DNA from: Burhinus oedicnemus | Lineage: Eukaryota; Chordata; Aves; Charadriiformes; Burhinidae | Assembly (NCBI GenBank): GCA_008921705.1 | Contig: VFFE01007854.1 | Span: forward strand, 1,057,214-1,121,213 | DNA length: 64,000 bases | Reading direction: 5' to 3' | Shown here: piece after piece, positions 48,790 through 58,813 of the stretch | Position numbering within the stretch: the stretch's first letter is position 1 | Layout: every line of letters begins with the position of its first letter | The notes under the pieces: generated by a model | What the model saw: the letters and a program-made list of their open reading frames with translations, nothing else | Told to the model about the DNA's origin: nothing | Database searches by the model: none | Position numbers and translations under genes: made by a program

Positions 48790-49401
48790 CAATGTGCACT
48801 TGCAGTCCAGAAAGCCAACCGTATCCTGGGCTGCATCAAAAAAAGCGTGGCCAGCAGGTCAAGGGAGGTGACTCTGCTCTGGTGAGATCCCAGCTCTGGA
48901 GCCCTCAGCACAGGAAAGACATGGACCTGTTGGAGAGGGTGCAGAGGAAGACCATGAAAAAGGTCAGATGGATGGAACACGTCTCCTATAGAGAAAGGCT
49001 GAGAGTGTTGTTCTCTCTTCAGTCTGGAGAAGAGAAGGCTCTGAGGAGACCTTGTTGTGGCCTTTCAGTACTTCAAAGGGGTTTATAAGAAAGACAGAGA
49101 GACTTTTTACTAAGGCCTGTAGTGACAGGACAGGGGGCAATGGTTTTAAACTGAAAGAGGGTAGATTTAGATTGAATATAAGGAGGAAATATTTTACGAT
49201 GAGGATAGTGAGACACTGGAACAGGTTCCTTCGAGAAGTTGTGGATGCCCCATTATTGGAAATGTTCAAGGTCAGATTGGATGGGGCTTTGAGAATCTGA
49301 TTTAGTGCAAGATGTCCCTGCTCATGGCAAGGGGGTTGGATTAGCTGATCTTTAAATGTTCCTTCCAGCCCAAACCCTTCCATGATTTTATGATTCTATG
49401 A
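48790..49401 (+). mobile_element. CR1 LINE, right part of the split copy
   Basis: The sequence resumes with AATGTGCACTTGCAGTCCAG, directly continuous with the end of the fragment at 46746-47466. It then runs through the ORF2 C-terminal domain (RFRLNIRRKYFTMRIVRHWN and EMFKVRLDGALRI around 49160-49300) to the 3' UTR and ATTTTATGATTCTATGAA at 49385-49402. It has several frame breaks. Fragments 46746-47466 and 48790-49401 should be annotated as one element. Confidence 0.93.
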
Positions 49402-49560
49402 ATTCCTTTGACATCTGTCACGTGAGGATGAACAAGCGCTTTCACCCTAAACTTTTTGGAAAATACGCAATCTCTGAGTATAATGGCACCGTGCTTACCC
49501 CACTTTATCCAACTGTGAAAGCGCCATGTGTCAAGCTGCATTTTCAGGTGAGGCCTCGTT

Positions 49561-50704
49561 ATAGAATCATAGAATCATAGAATGGTTTAGGTTGGAAGGG
49601 ACCTTAAAGATCCTCTAGTTCCAACCCCTCTGCCGTGGGCAAGGACACCTCCCACTAGACCTGGTTGATCAAAGCCACAGCCAACCTGGCCTTGAACACT
49701 TCCAGGGATGGGGCATCCATAGCTTCCCTGGGCAACCTGGGCCAGTGCCTCACCACCCTCAGAGTGAAAAACATCTTCCTGAGATCTAATCTAAATCTGC
49801 CGTCTTCCAGTTTGAAGCCATTACCCCTCATCCTATCACTACATGCCCTTGTAAAAAGTCCCTCTCCAGATTTCTTGTAGCCCCCTTTCAGATACTGGAA
49901 AGCTGCTATAAGGTCTCCCTGGAGTCTTCTTTTCTCCAGGCTGAACAACTCCAACCGTCTCAGCCCGTCTTCATAAGAGACGTGCTCTAACCCTCTGATC
50001 ATCTTCGTGGACCGCCTCTGGACCAGCTCCAACTGATCCATGTCCTTCTTATGCTGGGGACTCCAGAGCTGGACACAGTATTGCAGGTGGGGTCTCACAA
50101 GAGCAGAGCAGAGGGGCAGAATCACCTCCCTCAACCTGCTGGCCACACTGCTTTTGATGCAGCCCAGGATACCGTTGACTTTCTGGGCTGCAAGTGCACA
50201 TTGGCAGCTCATGTTGAGCTTCTCACCCTCCAACACCCCCAAGTCCCTCTCCTCAGGGCTGCTTTCAGTCTGGTCTCTGCCCAGCCTATATTTGTGCATG
50301 GGATTGCCCCAACCCACGTGCAGGACCTTGCACTTGGCTTTGTTGAACTTCATGAGGTTGGCATGGGCCCACCTCACAAGCTTGTCCAGGTCCCTCTGGA
50401 TGACATCCCTTCCCTCCAGCCTGTCAATCACTCCACACAGCATGGTGTCATTGGCAAACTTGCTGAGGGTGCTCTCAGTCCCTACATCCATGTTGCCCCC
50501 AAAGATGTTAAATAGTGCTGGTCCCAGTACCGACCCCTGAGGAACACTTGTCACTGCATGCCACTGGGACACCAACCTGTTGACTGCAACTCTTTGAGTG
50601 CAACCATCCAGCCAATTCCTTATCCACTGAGTGGTCCATCCATAAAATCTGTGTCACTCCAATTTAGAGACCAGGATATCATATGGGACAGTATCAAATG
50701 CCTT
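49561..50704 (-). mobile_element. CR1 LINE, 5'-truncated copy with long open frame
   Basis: On the minus strand the element begins at about 50704 in the RT region. An open frame at 49655-50575 (306 residues) covers [70 protein letters not shown] and [17 protein letters not shown]. The catalytic FADD is changed to FAND (second aspartate position altered to asparagine), and INDL is changed to GGNM. These would disable the RT. The 3' end shows three octamers (ATTCTATG) at 49563-49583. The shared deletion-like feature [10 protein letters not shown] marks it as the same subfamily as the copy at 56919-57771. Confidence 0.95.
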
Positions 50705-50764
50705 GCATTTGAACTCCATTTAAACACTGTAGAAGTAGTCATGAAGTTATCCTGTCGTAAATAG

Positions 50765-50825
50765 GTATTTTCCTATTTTACAAGTGGGATATTTGAGAGC
50801 CATGGAAGTTAGAAGGGTTTTCGAA
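50765..50825 (-). repeat. possible MIR-like relic
   Basis: TATTTTCCTATTTTACAAGT followed by GGGATATTTGAGAGCCATGG and AAGTTAGAAG resembles an inverted MIR core (TTATCCCCATTTTACAGATG, GGGAAACTGAGGCACAGAGA, AGTTAAGTGAC). The match is short and diverged. Confidence 0.3.
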
Positions 50826-53263
50826 GAGATTTAATGAAGTGTGGCTATCCAACCCACTGAAACATTTAGGTGTCACCATTGGATTATATGAATCCCACCT
50901 TGTTCCGTTCTTTTCTGAAGAGCTTAAAGGATATTAAGACAGCAGTGAAACTCACACGACCCTCAAATCAGTTTCCTTCCAACAGCTCATAAACAGGTTT
51001 GCAATGTGATTAGTGAGTAGAGAGAGCGTGCATACTCCTCCATCACTTTATTTCCAGGCTCTGTTTATATTTCTTTTCACCTTAGCATGGGAAAGAATTT
51101 GAAGCATCAAATATGTCTTTACTTCTTGTCACCTGTCGTTGATCACTCTTTTTTCTCCAAATATTCAGCTGAGTCTCTTTCAGTTCATTTCCCCAAACTG
51201 CATTTGTGTAATGCCTGAGTAATAAAAGTCAGCAGAATGGCTAGATGGAATTCCATCCTTTTCCATTATCATCGAAAAAGACATTATTATTCCCCTATCA
51301 AAAATATCCATCAACCTAATTACATCCCTTTTCTTTACAAAGTTTTAAAATAGGATACCTAAGTAAGATAGGCAATGTAGAGTTATTATTTAATGACCAT
51401 AGGGGAGATACATTTTGATTCATTTTCTTATGTGTTAAAAATTTATGACAAACATAAAACTCTGTTATAGCAGCTGGATCATTTGTAATGGTCATAATTT
51501 TATTTAAATCATATATATATAAAACATTATGTACATTTTAAAGCATTATGCCATTCTGAACCACTTGGGGAGACAGTCTGGTAGATTGGAAACAAAGTAA
51601 ATGATAAGCATAATCTTAGCTGAAAAATAGGTGAACTCTGAAACTTGGCATCTAAAACTGATTTTTTTTTTAGCCTTTTTTGATGCAAATTTTTTATTGA
51701 TTTTAACCATCTCTCTGGGAAAGTCCACTTTTTCCCAGGTTAGCTACAGCTTTTTAATACTGATTTTGTCATTGGCCTTGTAATATGACCTTGCTGTGCC
51801 TGGTTCAGTTTTGTTTGCCTCACCATTTAAGACTGAAGAAGAAACAAAGTCAATAAGAACAACAACAAAAAAAAAAATAGAGCACAGATCATCTCAGAGC
51901 AACACATTTAATTCACCCTAGACCAGGGGAGGGAAAGTTTTTACATTAAACTGGAATTGCAACACTCCTATCTGCTTTATGGGCATCCTAATAAATTTTA
52001 AAACAAAACCAGATGGTTTCTGTTCCATTGGAAATTATGTGAGTAAATTCTCTTTTGTTGCAAAAATTTGTTCCAGGACAGTAAAAGGAAAAGTCTGAAA
52101 AACAGAGAAATAATTTTAAAATGTAAAAGACATTTATCCTGGAATTTTTCTATAAATAGGGATGGTGAATTTGCTTCGCTCTCCAAATTCCAGTTTAATA
52201 GGTCAGTGCTGGTTAAGTCATTGATACTAATGCCTGCTCTTTTGCTAGAGAATTACAGTTCCAAACATTTTTTCTACTTAGTGTTTATTGAAAAGGAAAA
52301 TAAAGCAGAGAATGCAGAAGGGATATACAAATTTTCTTCTCGAAATGCTTGAATTTCCACTTTAACAGTGTATATGAAAGGGAAATAAACAGGTACAAGG
52401 AAACTATGTCCTATAGACATCTTTCAGGATTTATAGGGGAGCTATCTCAGTAGAAAAATTTGATTCCTCTGTTTCATCAAATCAGGCATTGGCCCTCCGT
52501 GCTTAAAAAGATCTTCCATTTTTCAGAGCCTCTTGCAAAAACTAGGTTTTAATTTCTGAGACATGACTGACCTAAAATGATATAACAAACTGACTTTCCT
52601 TGGAGCCATGCCCATCTTCATCAGCTGAGGATCAGGCCCATATTTTTAGTATTATTAAGGTATACCATCTGAAATCTTTTACAATGTAAAAGAACAGTTG
52701 CCAGTTACCACTACTGGAAGCTGGAGGAAGGTCTAAGAGTGAAAGAAATGAGAGTTGTATTAGGGACAAGAATCAATGGATCTGAATGGGAAGTAGTTTA
52801 AACGGGTCATAAATTGACAATTTGCATACATTTATGAATGTACACATGTGTTGGTGAGTAAGCATGTGGGCTATTTAATACAGACTTGGATGAGGTATTG
52901 TCTTCCCTTATAGACTGTGTTGGGCAATTGTGTAACGCCATGGAAACTGGCATGATGACCTGCTTGAAACAATCTTTTTTCCTCTCTAAATCATGGATTT
53001 CTATCATATTTTAAATCATGCAACTGCAAATTTAGTTCAAATTTGTGAGACAAATAATAATAATCTTCACAATATATCCTAAAAAGTGTCTCTCTTTCTG
53101 TGAAAGACAAAAGAAGTAAGCTCCAGATGACCTATGATTTATGTTATAAAAGTAAATTATCACCACCAAGTCTTCTCCCAACTTCCTTTATTTTTAGAGT
53201 AATAGAAAAGCATACCCTCATTTGCTCCATTCTTCTGATAGACAATATTTTGCAGGTGAAGGA

Positions 53264-53280
53264 TTTTTTTTTTTTTTTTT
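53264..53280. repeat. poly(T) run
   Basis: Uninterrupted T17. Confidence 0.9.
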
Positions 53281-54509
53281 ACTTTGGGGATTATGCCAAA
53301 ATGAATGTTTGGGATATTTTTCCTTCTTTATACTTCTGTTACTCTATCATAAGACTCCTTAGGGAACACTGAACCTCTAATAGCTAGATGGTTTTTGTAA
53401 GACAGATGACAGGGTTACTTGTTTGTGACTCATGAAAGATTTTTGTGTTATGGCTGAAATTTATTTTGAGGATTAATTTTTTTTTTTAATATTTCATCAT
53501 AAATTATATGGAATTACCTGAAATGACTATGGCAAGTATGAGTTTGTATAACTAAAAATAACAAGAAGAAATGATCAGGAAGTTACTTACATTTGCAATA
53601 CTTATCTGCAATACATATGAGTCAAGTACCTATACTGCTTGTTTCATTGCCATCAATATTAATTACAGCAATAAAAATGACTCAGTTATTGCTGTCCTGA
53701 AAAGATGTTAATGATGTGGTCATCACTGAAATAGCTAAATTGGCTAATGTGATGGCACAATAAATTCAGATGGTAATTGGTCTGATTCTCTTTTCTCTGA
53801 CATCTGTGTAAATTAGGAGCTCCCTAAGCATAAAACCCATGTAAATGAGATAAGATTCAGATCTTTGCTTTATAGCTGTGGAGACCTGTTTGTAACAGTT
53901 AGGTAATTTTAGGTAGCAGCTCTGCACTTTTGTACTACATTAGCCGGCATTTATATTCCATGTACATAGCCACCTGCATCTCAGGATTGGTATTCCTCTT
54001 TAATATCTAACTTACTAATGTGTTAATAATATTCCTGCATCAGTTATATTTTCCAGAAAATCACCAGAAAGTATTTCATGATGAATAAATATAATCATAA
54101 GAAAAGTAAATTTATATATTGCATACATGGATAATCATCCAAAAAATCTTTTAACTAAATTCAGGCTTAAAAAGCCAGTTCTTTAAACCTTAGGAAAAAA
54201 AAAAATCTACTTGCCCCTCCTGCCTCTTTTATTTTAACTACATGACTGCATATTACTTTTCTACAAGGTCCCAGCCTTGTTTAGAGAACAGGCTGGACAG
54301 TCCGCTATTAATGAACAGCAAGGCAATACTTTGTCTTTCCATTTCATTCAATGTTCTCAAGCTTTATTTAGTGTACAATATTCAGACTTTGCTCTGAAGA
54401 CAGAATGATTGATTTCTTCCCAGCATTTCCACGCTGCCTCTCTTTTGTAACATCCATGAATTTCACAGAAATTATTGCATTTTTGTGCATAATACTTCAG
54501 TTAGACAAA

Positions 54510-54605
54510 GAGATAATATTATTCCCATTTTAGAGAAGGAGAAGGGGAGACAATGGTTGACCTGATTTTACCCCACTTATTTTAGTTGTGTAACTCTGGT
54601 ACCTA
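54510..54605 (-). repeat. possible MIR-like relic
   Basis: GAGATAATATTATTCCCATT followed by TTAGAGAAGGAGAAGGGGAG and a TGACCTGATTTT-like segment resembles the inverted MIR order (ATTATTATCCCCATTTTACAG then GAGGAAACTGAGGC). Old and diverged. Confidence 0.4.
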
Positions 54606-55239
54606 AGTCAACAGCCTAATAATTTCAGATTTAATCTATTGCCAGTGGAAAGAAGCAAGCTCTTTGCAGAACACCACAGATTTTAACTGGCTACCCTGTG
54701 TTTCTTCTACCAGTAGAACATAAAGAAACTATGATTCTAACTTTAATAGTGCCCAAAATTCACAGGCGTAGATTCAGACTCCTATTTACGAGTGAGTTAT
54801 GCAAGACTTAATTTTTCATGGGAATAAAAACAAGCCCACTAGCGACTGCATCTGCTTCCAGGATTTTATTGCTTTCTTGAAGGAATGAGCCTGGTGATCA
54901 ATTTTGCTTACGAGTTCTTTGATTTCTTCAAAGCAAATGACCCACAGAACCCATGCCAAACACCCACAAAATGCAAAACACACATTTAATAGCCAACAGT
55001 AGGAATTTTGATTTAAACAACGTGCCTAGGAATAGAGAGTGTGTCCTGCAGAAGTAGGTCTGGACTTGAGTCCTCCGCAGGAGGATTTCAACTGCCTCTG
55101 TCAGGAGACCACACTTTCTCTTCCAGCGATCTACTCTCCAACATGTTACACATATTCCAATTTCTGTTACAAAGAAATGTGATATCTAACGGCTCATTAA
55201 ACTGAACAACCTGCACTTATCCCCAACGCTTGGCCCATT

Positions 55240-55710
55240 TCTGGACCTTGGTGCTTAAGAAATTGAAATGGAGAATTCAGCCGCTAACATGCAGTCGCTG
55301 AAATACTTTGGCACTTTGCAGTTTTTCACCACTTGACGCCCCTTGTCAAAACATTAAGGGGGATGTAGAGCAGCAGCATGTCATTATGTAACATTTTTAC
55401 ACATCATATTTATAAAGAGTCAAACACATTTTATTCTTAATCTAGAACTCCGCTAATTAGATGCCGCTGACAGTTTGACTGCAGACTTTGAGTCTGAATA
55501 CTGTCATGCTGTTCCCGGTTGGCATTTATAGTTGGCTGGTCCATAGAAGCATGGGCCATTCTGCTCAGGTTTTCAAGGCGAGACAGAAGCGTCGAAACTT
55601 TTCACCACTTGTTCATCATCTCTCGCTTGTTAATTAACGTCTGCACAGTGTTTTGAGCATGTGCTGTCAGAATTCTGTCTTTTATTTCCCTGGCGAAAAA
55701 GCCTAGAAAA
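55240..55710. promoter_or_regulatory. candidate conserved non-coding element
   Basis: A stretch with many CpG-containing words in AT-rich surroundings and dense transcription-factor-like words: CTAATTAG palindrome (55453-55460), TGACAG next to it, GTTAATTAAC palindrome (55629-55638), and two CTTTTCACCACTTG-like words (about 55324 and 55600). No open frame or repeat explains it. The call is by appearance only. Confidence 0.25.
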
Positions 55711-56918
55711 CACTATTGTGGATGCCCTACAAACAACTCAACCATCCCAGCTGGGAAAAAGAAAAGCTAGGGTCCAAATCACCTGAGACTAAGGCTTTTT
55801 GCAAAGCACTTAGATCACAATATTATCACAGCAATTCAGGTTAGTGCTCTTGTGATCATAGGTTAAAGACATCTTTGTCATTTACCTAGTTCAGGTTCAG
55901 CAAAAGTGGAAAACACGGAGCTCAGCAGCCAGTGTAAAGCCATCCCCAAAGCATGGAAATGTAATGATCGAGTTAGTGACAATTTGAACTAAAGGTACAA
56001 ACCAGGCAGATCTTACTTTTCCTCCTAGAAATTGTGTCTGGATAACATCCCAGAACATCCTACTGGTAGCTGGAATTTGTGATATACCTCACCCGGCTCT
56101 GACCATGCAGCTAAATGGCCCATGTCCTGACCATCTTCCTACTGTGTCAGTCATATATTGCAGACACTTTGGGGATTCGCCAGGTCCATACACCCGTTAT
56201 TAAACGTATCCATTGTACTTCCATTCTCCAAAGTCATAATCTTTGTAGATTACTATTTTTCTGTACAGACTATATCACACATGTCAACACAAAAGGATCA
56301 AATCCCCTTCAATGACATTAGATTTTAGCTGCCTATAACCCCAGTTCATCATATCTGCTTTCCATAAATGCATGCCTCCAAATTTACTATGAATTTTCTA
56401 TTGAAATTTTACCAGATGCCAAAATTCACGCACAGTAATGTAGGGAAATGGGTGTTTTCCAAGTAAAATAACACTGCAATGCAGATCAGGAGGAGAGGCA
56501 ACAAAGCTAGGAGTGATCAGAACAGGGAAAAGCTCTATCAGAAATTACATTAATTCCTGCCTTTCCTATTCCTTGTCTACTCATAATGACCTGTGTATCT
56601 ATCGCATTCCTTAAATTATGTGGTCATCAGTAAATTGCAAAAGCTCTTGCAACTGTTTTTTTCACCAATTCTCTAAAACTTCTTGTGTCAAAGCTCAATG
56701 AAAACAAAGACAAAAGAATATATCTATTTCTGCTGATTTCAAAAGTAACAAATAATGTTTTGTTCTTTTTTCTACCAGCCAGGACACTCATGCAACTTCT
56801 GAGATGGTCTATCATTTAATGCCTAAATACATACTTAGTTGCTGACCTTGAAAGCATACATACAGAAACATGGCCAGACGTTCTTCAAAGCCATGGAAAC
56901 TAGAAACATGTAAACGTG

Positions 56919-57771
56919 CTGGAGGCAAAGAATACCATCCAGGGGGACCTGGGCAGACTCAAGAGGTGGGCCCGTGCCAACCTCATGAAGTTCAACAAAG
57001 CCAAGTGCAAGGTCCTGCGTACAGGTCGGGGCAATCCCATGCACAAATATAGGCTGGGCAGAGATCAGACTGAAAGCAGCCCTGAGGAGAGGGACTTGGG
57101 GGTGTTGGAGGGTGAGAAGCTCAACATGAGCTGCCAATGTGCACTTGCAGCCCAGAAAGTCAACGGTATCCTGGGCTGCATCAAAAGCAGTGTGGCCAGC
57201 AGGTTGAGGGAGGTGATTCTGCCCCTCTACTCTGCTCTTGTGAGACCCCACCTGGAATACTGTGTCCAGCTCTGGACTGCCCAGCATAAGAAGGACATGG
57301 ATCAGTTGGAGCTGGTCCAGAGGAGGGCCACGAAGATGATCAGAGGATTAGAACACCTCTGTTATGAAGACGGGCTGGGAGAGTTGAAGTTGTTCAGCCT
57401 GGAGAAAAGAAGACTCCAGGGAGACCTTATAGCAGCCTTTCAGTATCTGAAGGGGGCCTACAAGAAATCTGGAGAGGGACTTTTTACAAGGGCATGTAGT
57501 GATAGGATGAGGGGTAATGTCTTCAAACTGGAAGACAGCAGATTTAGATTAGATCTCAGGAAGATGTTTTTCACTATGAAGGTGGTGAGGCACTGGCACA
57601 GGTTGCCCAGGGAACCTGTGGATGCCCCATCCCTGGAGGTGTTCAAGGCCAGGTTGGCTGTGGCTTTGATCAACCAGATCTAGTGGGAGGTGTCCTTGCC
57701 CATGGCAGAGGGGTTGGAACTAGAGGACCTTTAAGATCCCTTCCAACCTAAACCATTCTATGATTCTATGA
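56919..57771 (+). mobile_element. CR1 LINE, 5'-truncated, open C-terminal frame
   Basis: It begins inside ORF2 just after the RT active site and runs without a break to the natural stop (frame 56916-57683, 255 residues). Visible blocks are [93 protein letters not shown] and [15 protein letters not shown]. The 3' UTR ends CCTAAACC and then ATTCTATGATTCTATGAAA. An unbroken frame makes this the least decayed CR1 in the window. With the RT core missing it cannot be active. It is a close relative of the inverted copy at 49561-50704. Confidence 0.96.
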
Positions 57772-58072
57772 AACATATTTACTAGCAAAGACAACTCTTA
57801 AAGATGGGATGTTTTGGTTTGTTTTTCAGTATGAATTACTTTATGTCCCCGGAACACAGGATTACACCAAGACCTCAAGTTTATCCAATATTCGTAAAGA
57901 ACCGGCTGCTTCTTTAGGAATGTCAAGTCATGGCTTTATGTAAAGGCAGACTTTACCTTTATCAGTTCAGCAGTCTTAATCCTGATCTCCTCATTTGAAG
58001 AACTGTCCAAAAGGGTGTGTGAGGAGCAAAACATGGACATAATTGGACAGGAAAATGTAAGTCTCTTAGTTT
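57772..58072. other. unique spacer between CR1 and LTR
   Basis: About 300 bases of non-coding sequence with no recognised feature, ending at the TATTG target duplication of the following LTR. Confidence 0.6.
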
Positions 58073-58077
58073 TATTG
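58073..58077. repeat. LTR target-site duplication (left)
   Basis: TATTG directly before the LTR start. The identical TATTG follows the LTR end at 58809-58813. Confidence 0.85.
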
Positions 58078-58208
58078 TGTTGTGGTTTGGGCCAGATTGG
58101 CCCAATCAGGTGGAACGACAGATGCTCTCTCTCTCTTGCTCCACTTCAAAGGGAAGCAGGAGAGAGAGAAAAAAGAGAGACTTAAGAGTTTAGAAGGAAC
58201 TAAATTAC

Positions 58209-58214
58209 TTTAAT
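58209..58214 (-). promoter_or_regulatory. LTR polyadenylation hexamer ATTAAA
   Basis: ATTAAA on the minus strand, about 250 bases downstream of the LTR TATA box and about 130 bases before the LTR end, which is a plausible R/U5 position. Confidence 0.5.
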
Positions 58215-58459
58215 GAAATGTTAATAATAAAATAATAAAAATAAAATAATGAGAGATATATACACAACCGTATCAAGCTCCCAGGATGATGATCACGTCA
58301 CCAGCAGGCACTGGGAAAGTCCCAGACTGGACTCAGTGACAGACAGGAACTGGATTCCAGATCTGGATTCAGGATCAGGATCAAAGGCAGATGAACAGAC
58401 AGAGTCCTCCTTGGACACCGGCCATCGGAGAAAAAGGGCTGACCCTTTGATCCCTCAGC

Positions 58460-58466
58460 TTTTATA
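58460..58466 (-). promoter_or_regulatory. LTR TATA box
   Basis: The minus strand reads CTCAGTATAAAAGCTGAGGG, conserved with the other LTR copy. It marks the U3 promoter of the former provirus. Confidence 0.7.
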
Positions 58467-58808
58467 CTGAGCCTGAGGCAGATGGGATGGAACACCCTGT
58501 TGGTCAGGTTTGGGTCACCTGTCCTGTCCGCTCCTCCCCGCAGGGGTGACCCCTCTACGCTTTTCCGCTTCTGACCCTCCAACGGGGCAAATACCGAAGT
58601 TGGCTGCCCTTGGGTGTTACAGCAATCAGGATAAGCAAGAGCCTCTCTGCATCCCATTCCTTGGCATCAACTATAAACATGGGTCTTACCACTCTGAGAG
58701 TGACCAGTTTCTGCACAACAGGCTGTTAATTTCAGCAGTTAGAAGAGGCCTAGCTAGAAAGTAAAGTCACTGAACAAAATTAGTCCTATTTTACCTCAAA
58801 CCAAGACA

Positions 58809-58813
58809 TATTG
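58809..58813. repeat. LTR target-site duplication (right)
   Basis: TATTG, identical to 58073-58077. Confidence 0.85.

Larger units (their letters stand above)
50705..56918. other. unique non-coding sequence
   Basis: No gene recognised. It contains possible MIR-like relics at about 50765-50825 and 54510-54605, a poly(T) run at 53264-53280, and a stretch at about 55240-55710 with CpGs and homeodomain-type palindromes that looks like a conserved enhancer (see findings). Confidence 0.5.
58078..58808 (-). mobile_element. solo LTR of an endogenous retrovirus
   Basis: A 731-base unit with TG...CA ends. The left end is TGTTGTGGTTTGGG and the reverse of the right end is TGTCTTGGTTTGAGG, so the termini are imperfect inverted repeats. 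A perfect 5-bp target duplication (TATTG) flanks it. On the minus strand it shows a TATA box (GTATAAAAGC) and, about 250 bases further on, an ATTAAA polyadenylation hexamer, which gives a U3-R-U5 order and fixes orientation. No viral genes remain, so the provirus was lost by LTR-LTR recombination. The same family as 42749-43504. The perfect duplication and retained signals suggest a younger insertion. An ERVL-like class is suggested by the 5-bp duplication only. Confidence 0.92.

Noticed and set aside
50040..50540. Overlapping plus-strand open frames of 166 and 154 codons
   Set aside because: They are antisense to the CR1 ORF2 on the minus strand. The same peptide recurs antisense to the copy at 56919-57771 (56835-57287), as expected for repeat shadows.
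58249..58657. Peptides with SSSQDDxHVTSxHWE shared at 42.9 and 58.3 kb
   Set aside because: The shared peptide comes from homologous LTR sequence. It has no start context, is on the opposite strand to LTR transcription, and is not a retroviral protein.
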